Assembly: GCA_002369025.1 (NCBI GenBank)
Contig: DFDV01000084.1
Coordinates: forward strand, 1-6,241
Reading direction: 5' to 3'
DNA from: Treponema sp. UBA3819
GTDB lineage: Bacteria; Spirochaetota; Spirochaetia; Treponematales; Treponemataceae
Length of the DNA: 6,241 nucleotides
Position numbers and translations under genes: made by a program. Shown piece by piece: positions 5,043 to 6,241 of the stretch (position 1 is the first letter of the stretch; every line of letters begins with the position of its first letter). The notes under the pieces are model-generated. The model saw nothing but the letters and a program-made list of their open reading frames with translations. It had not been told where the DNA came from and did no database searches.

Positions 5043-6241
5043 ATGATTAAGACAGTTAAAGATGTCGATTTGAAAGGCAAACGCATTATCATGCGCGTGG
5101 ATTTTAACGTACCGATGAAGGACGGCGTAGTACAGGATGATACCCGCATTATGGCAGCTCTTCCTACTATTAAATATATTCTTGAGCAGAAACCCCGCAG
5201 TCTCGTTCTGATGAGCCATCTGGGCGATCCCAATAAAGACGTAAAGAAAGCTCAGGAAAAAGCAGAAAAGGCTGGAAAGACCTGGACTGATGCAGACAAG
5301 GAAAAGTTTATCAACGGAAAGAACCGCATGAAGCCGGTTGTTGAATACTTTGCTTCTAAACTGGGATGCCCGGTTACCTTCCTGCCTGACGCTCTGGGAC
5401 AGAAGGCTGCAATTGACGCTCTTCCCGAAGGCGCTGTTGCAATGCTGGAAAATGTCCGCTTCCACAAGGAAGAAACAAGCAAGGACGATGCAGCCCGCGA
5501 AACTATGGCAAAAGAACTGGCAACCTACGGTGACATTTTCGTAAACGATGCATTTGGAACTGCACACCGTGACCAGGCTTCTACCGCTACAATTGCTAAA
5601 TTTATGAAGGATAAGCCGGTTGGCGGCTTCCTGATGGAAAAAGAAGTAAAATACATTGAGCCGATGGTAACAAACCCGCCCAAGCCCATGGTAGCAATCA
5701 TTGGTGGCGCAAAGGTTTCTTCAAAGATTGCCGTTCTGGAATCTCTTCTGAAGAATGCTTCTGCTCTCGTTATCGGTGGCGGTATGGCATATACCTTCCT
5801 GAAGGCACAGGGCTACAAAGTCGGTAAGTCTCTGGTAGAAGATGATTTTATCGACACAGCAAAGAAACTGCTTGCAGATGCAAAGACAAAGAATGTTCAG
5901 ATTCTGCTGCCGGTAGACCATGTTGGTGCTTCTGAGTTCAGTGCAGATGCTAAGCCTGTTGCAGTTGACGGCATTGACATTCCAGATGACCTGATGGCAA
6001 TGGATGTTGGTCCCAAGACTATTGATGAATACAAGAAAGTAATTTCTACTGCAAAGTCAATTGTTTGGAACGGTCCGGTCGGCGTATTTGAATTTGATGC
6101 ATTTGCAAAGGGAACCGAAACTGTTGCAAAACTGGTTGCAGAGGCAACTGGCAATGGTGCCATGACTGTTGTTGGCGGCGGTGATTCTGTTGCAGCTGTA
6201 AATAAATTCAAGCTGGCAGACAAGATGAGCCACGTTTCTAC
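5043..6241 (+). CDS. pgk: phosphoglycerate kinase (3' end cut by the window)
   Basis: The enzyme transfers phosphate between 1,3-bisphosphoglycerate and ADP in glycolysis, in the cytosol. A total of 399 complete codons are present, and the frame is open at the window edge; roughly 20 residues should be missing, including the final GGGAS-type segment. Family motifs run in order: RVDFNVP (18-24, substrate D20 and N22), DDTRI (R35), SHLGDP (58-63), ENVRF (R139), FGTAHRDQAST (R176), GGAKVSSK (K224, K228), GGGMAYTFLKAQG, LPVDHV, DVGPKT, WNGPVGVFE and GGGDS (D381). Two oddities are seen: D62 replaces the usual arginine of SHLGRP, and about 20-23 extra, lysine-rich residues (roughly 64-92) separate this motif from KPV. 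GGAGG at 5032-5036 lies six bases before the ATG, fixing the start. Confidence 0.97.
   Translation, partial: MIKTVKDVDLKGKRIIMRVDFNVPMKDGVVQDDTRIMAALPTIKYILEQKPRSLVLMSHLGDPNKDVKKAQEKAEKAGKTWTDADKEKFINGKNRMKPVVEYFASKLGCPVTFLPDALGQKAAIDALPEGAVAMLENVRFHKEETSKDDAARETMAKELATYGDIFVNDAFGTAHRDQASTATIAKFMKDKPVGGFLMEKEVKYIEPMVTNPPKPMVAIIGGAKVSSKIAVLESLLKNASALVIGGGMAYTFLKAQGYKVGKSLVEDDFIDTAKKLLADAKTKNVQILLPVDHVGASEFSADAKPVAVDGIDIPDDLMAMDVGPKTIDEYKKVISTAKSIVWNGPVGVFEFDAFAKGTETVAKLVAEATGNGAMTVVGGGDSVAAVNKFKLADKMSHVS

Noticed and set aside
5016..5567. 183-codon open frame on the - strand
   Set aside because: It is antisense to pgk and its promoter region, is Cys/Phe-rich without family features, and is a shadow of the coding strand.
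1..6241. CRISPR array, insertion sequence, tRNA/rRNA genes, prophage or defence genes
   Set aside because: No regularly spaced repeats, terminal inverted repeats, transposase motifs, tRNA cloverleafs or defence-type proteins were seen. The window looks like core chromosome.

Overview
The window looks like ordinary chromosome from a spirochaete, most likely a host- or gut-associated Treponema. This is inferred from gene content and protein style: a large methyl-accepting chemotaxis protein, a CimA-type citramalate synthase, a phosphoglycerate kinase with a SHLGDP motif plus an insertion, and moderate G+C with AT-rich promoters. No 16S or other phylogenetic marker is present, so the genus is inference.

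Layout, all genes on the + strand: (1) positions 1-135 hold an upstream control region with a good sigma70-type promoter and a possible sigma28 (flagellar) promoter; (2) 136-2250 encodes a 704-residue transmembrane chemoreceptor; (3) 2304-3029 encodes alpha-acetolactate decarboxylase, 53 bp downstream with no evident terminator between, so probably co-transcribed; (4) 3030-3378 is a 349-bp gap without a convincing protein gene. It contains a terminator-like inverted repeat, a near-consensus promoter with an AT-rich upstream element, a predicted structured RNA of about 150 nt ending in a strong intrinsic terminator, and a second promoter placed so that transcription should begin at or next to the cimA ATG; (5) 3379-4977 encodes (R)-citramalate synthase; (6) 5043 to the window end encodes phosphoglycerate kinase, cut by the window edge, with its own extended -10 promoter and a strong ribosome binding site.

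Functionally, pgk is core glycolysis. CimA makes citramalate from pyruvate and acetyl-CoA, the threonine-independent entry to isoleucine. The decarboxylase removes acetolactate, the valine/leucine-branch product of the enzyme (acetohydroxyacid synthase) that also serves the isoleucine branch. Both therefore sit around the pyruvate/branched-chain amino-acid node. The chemoreceptor has no obvious metabolic link except shared transcription with the decarboxylase.

No clearly new multi-gene system is visible. The most interesting items are the unassigned RNA between alsD and cimA, the apparently leaderless cimA mRNA, and the altered substrate-patch residue and insertion in phosphoglycerate kinase.
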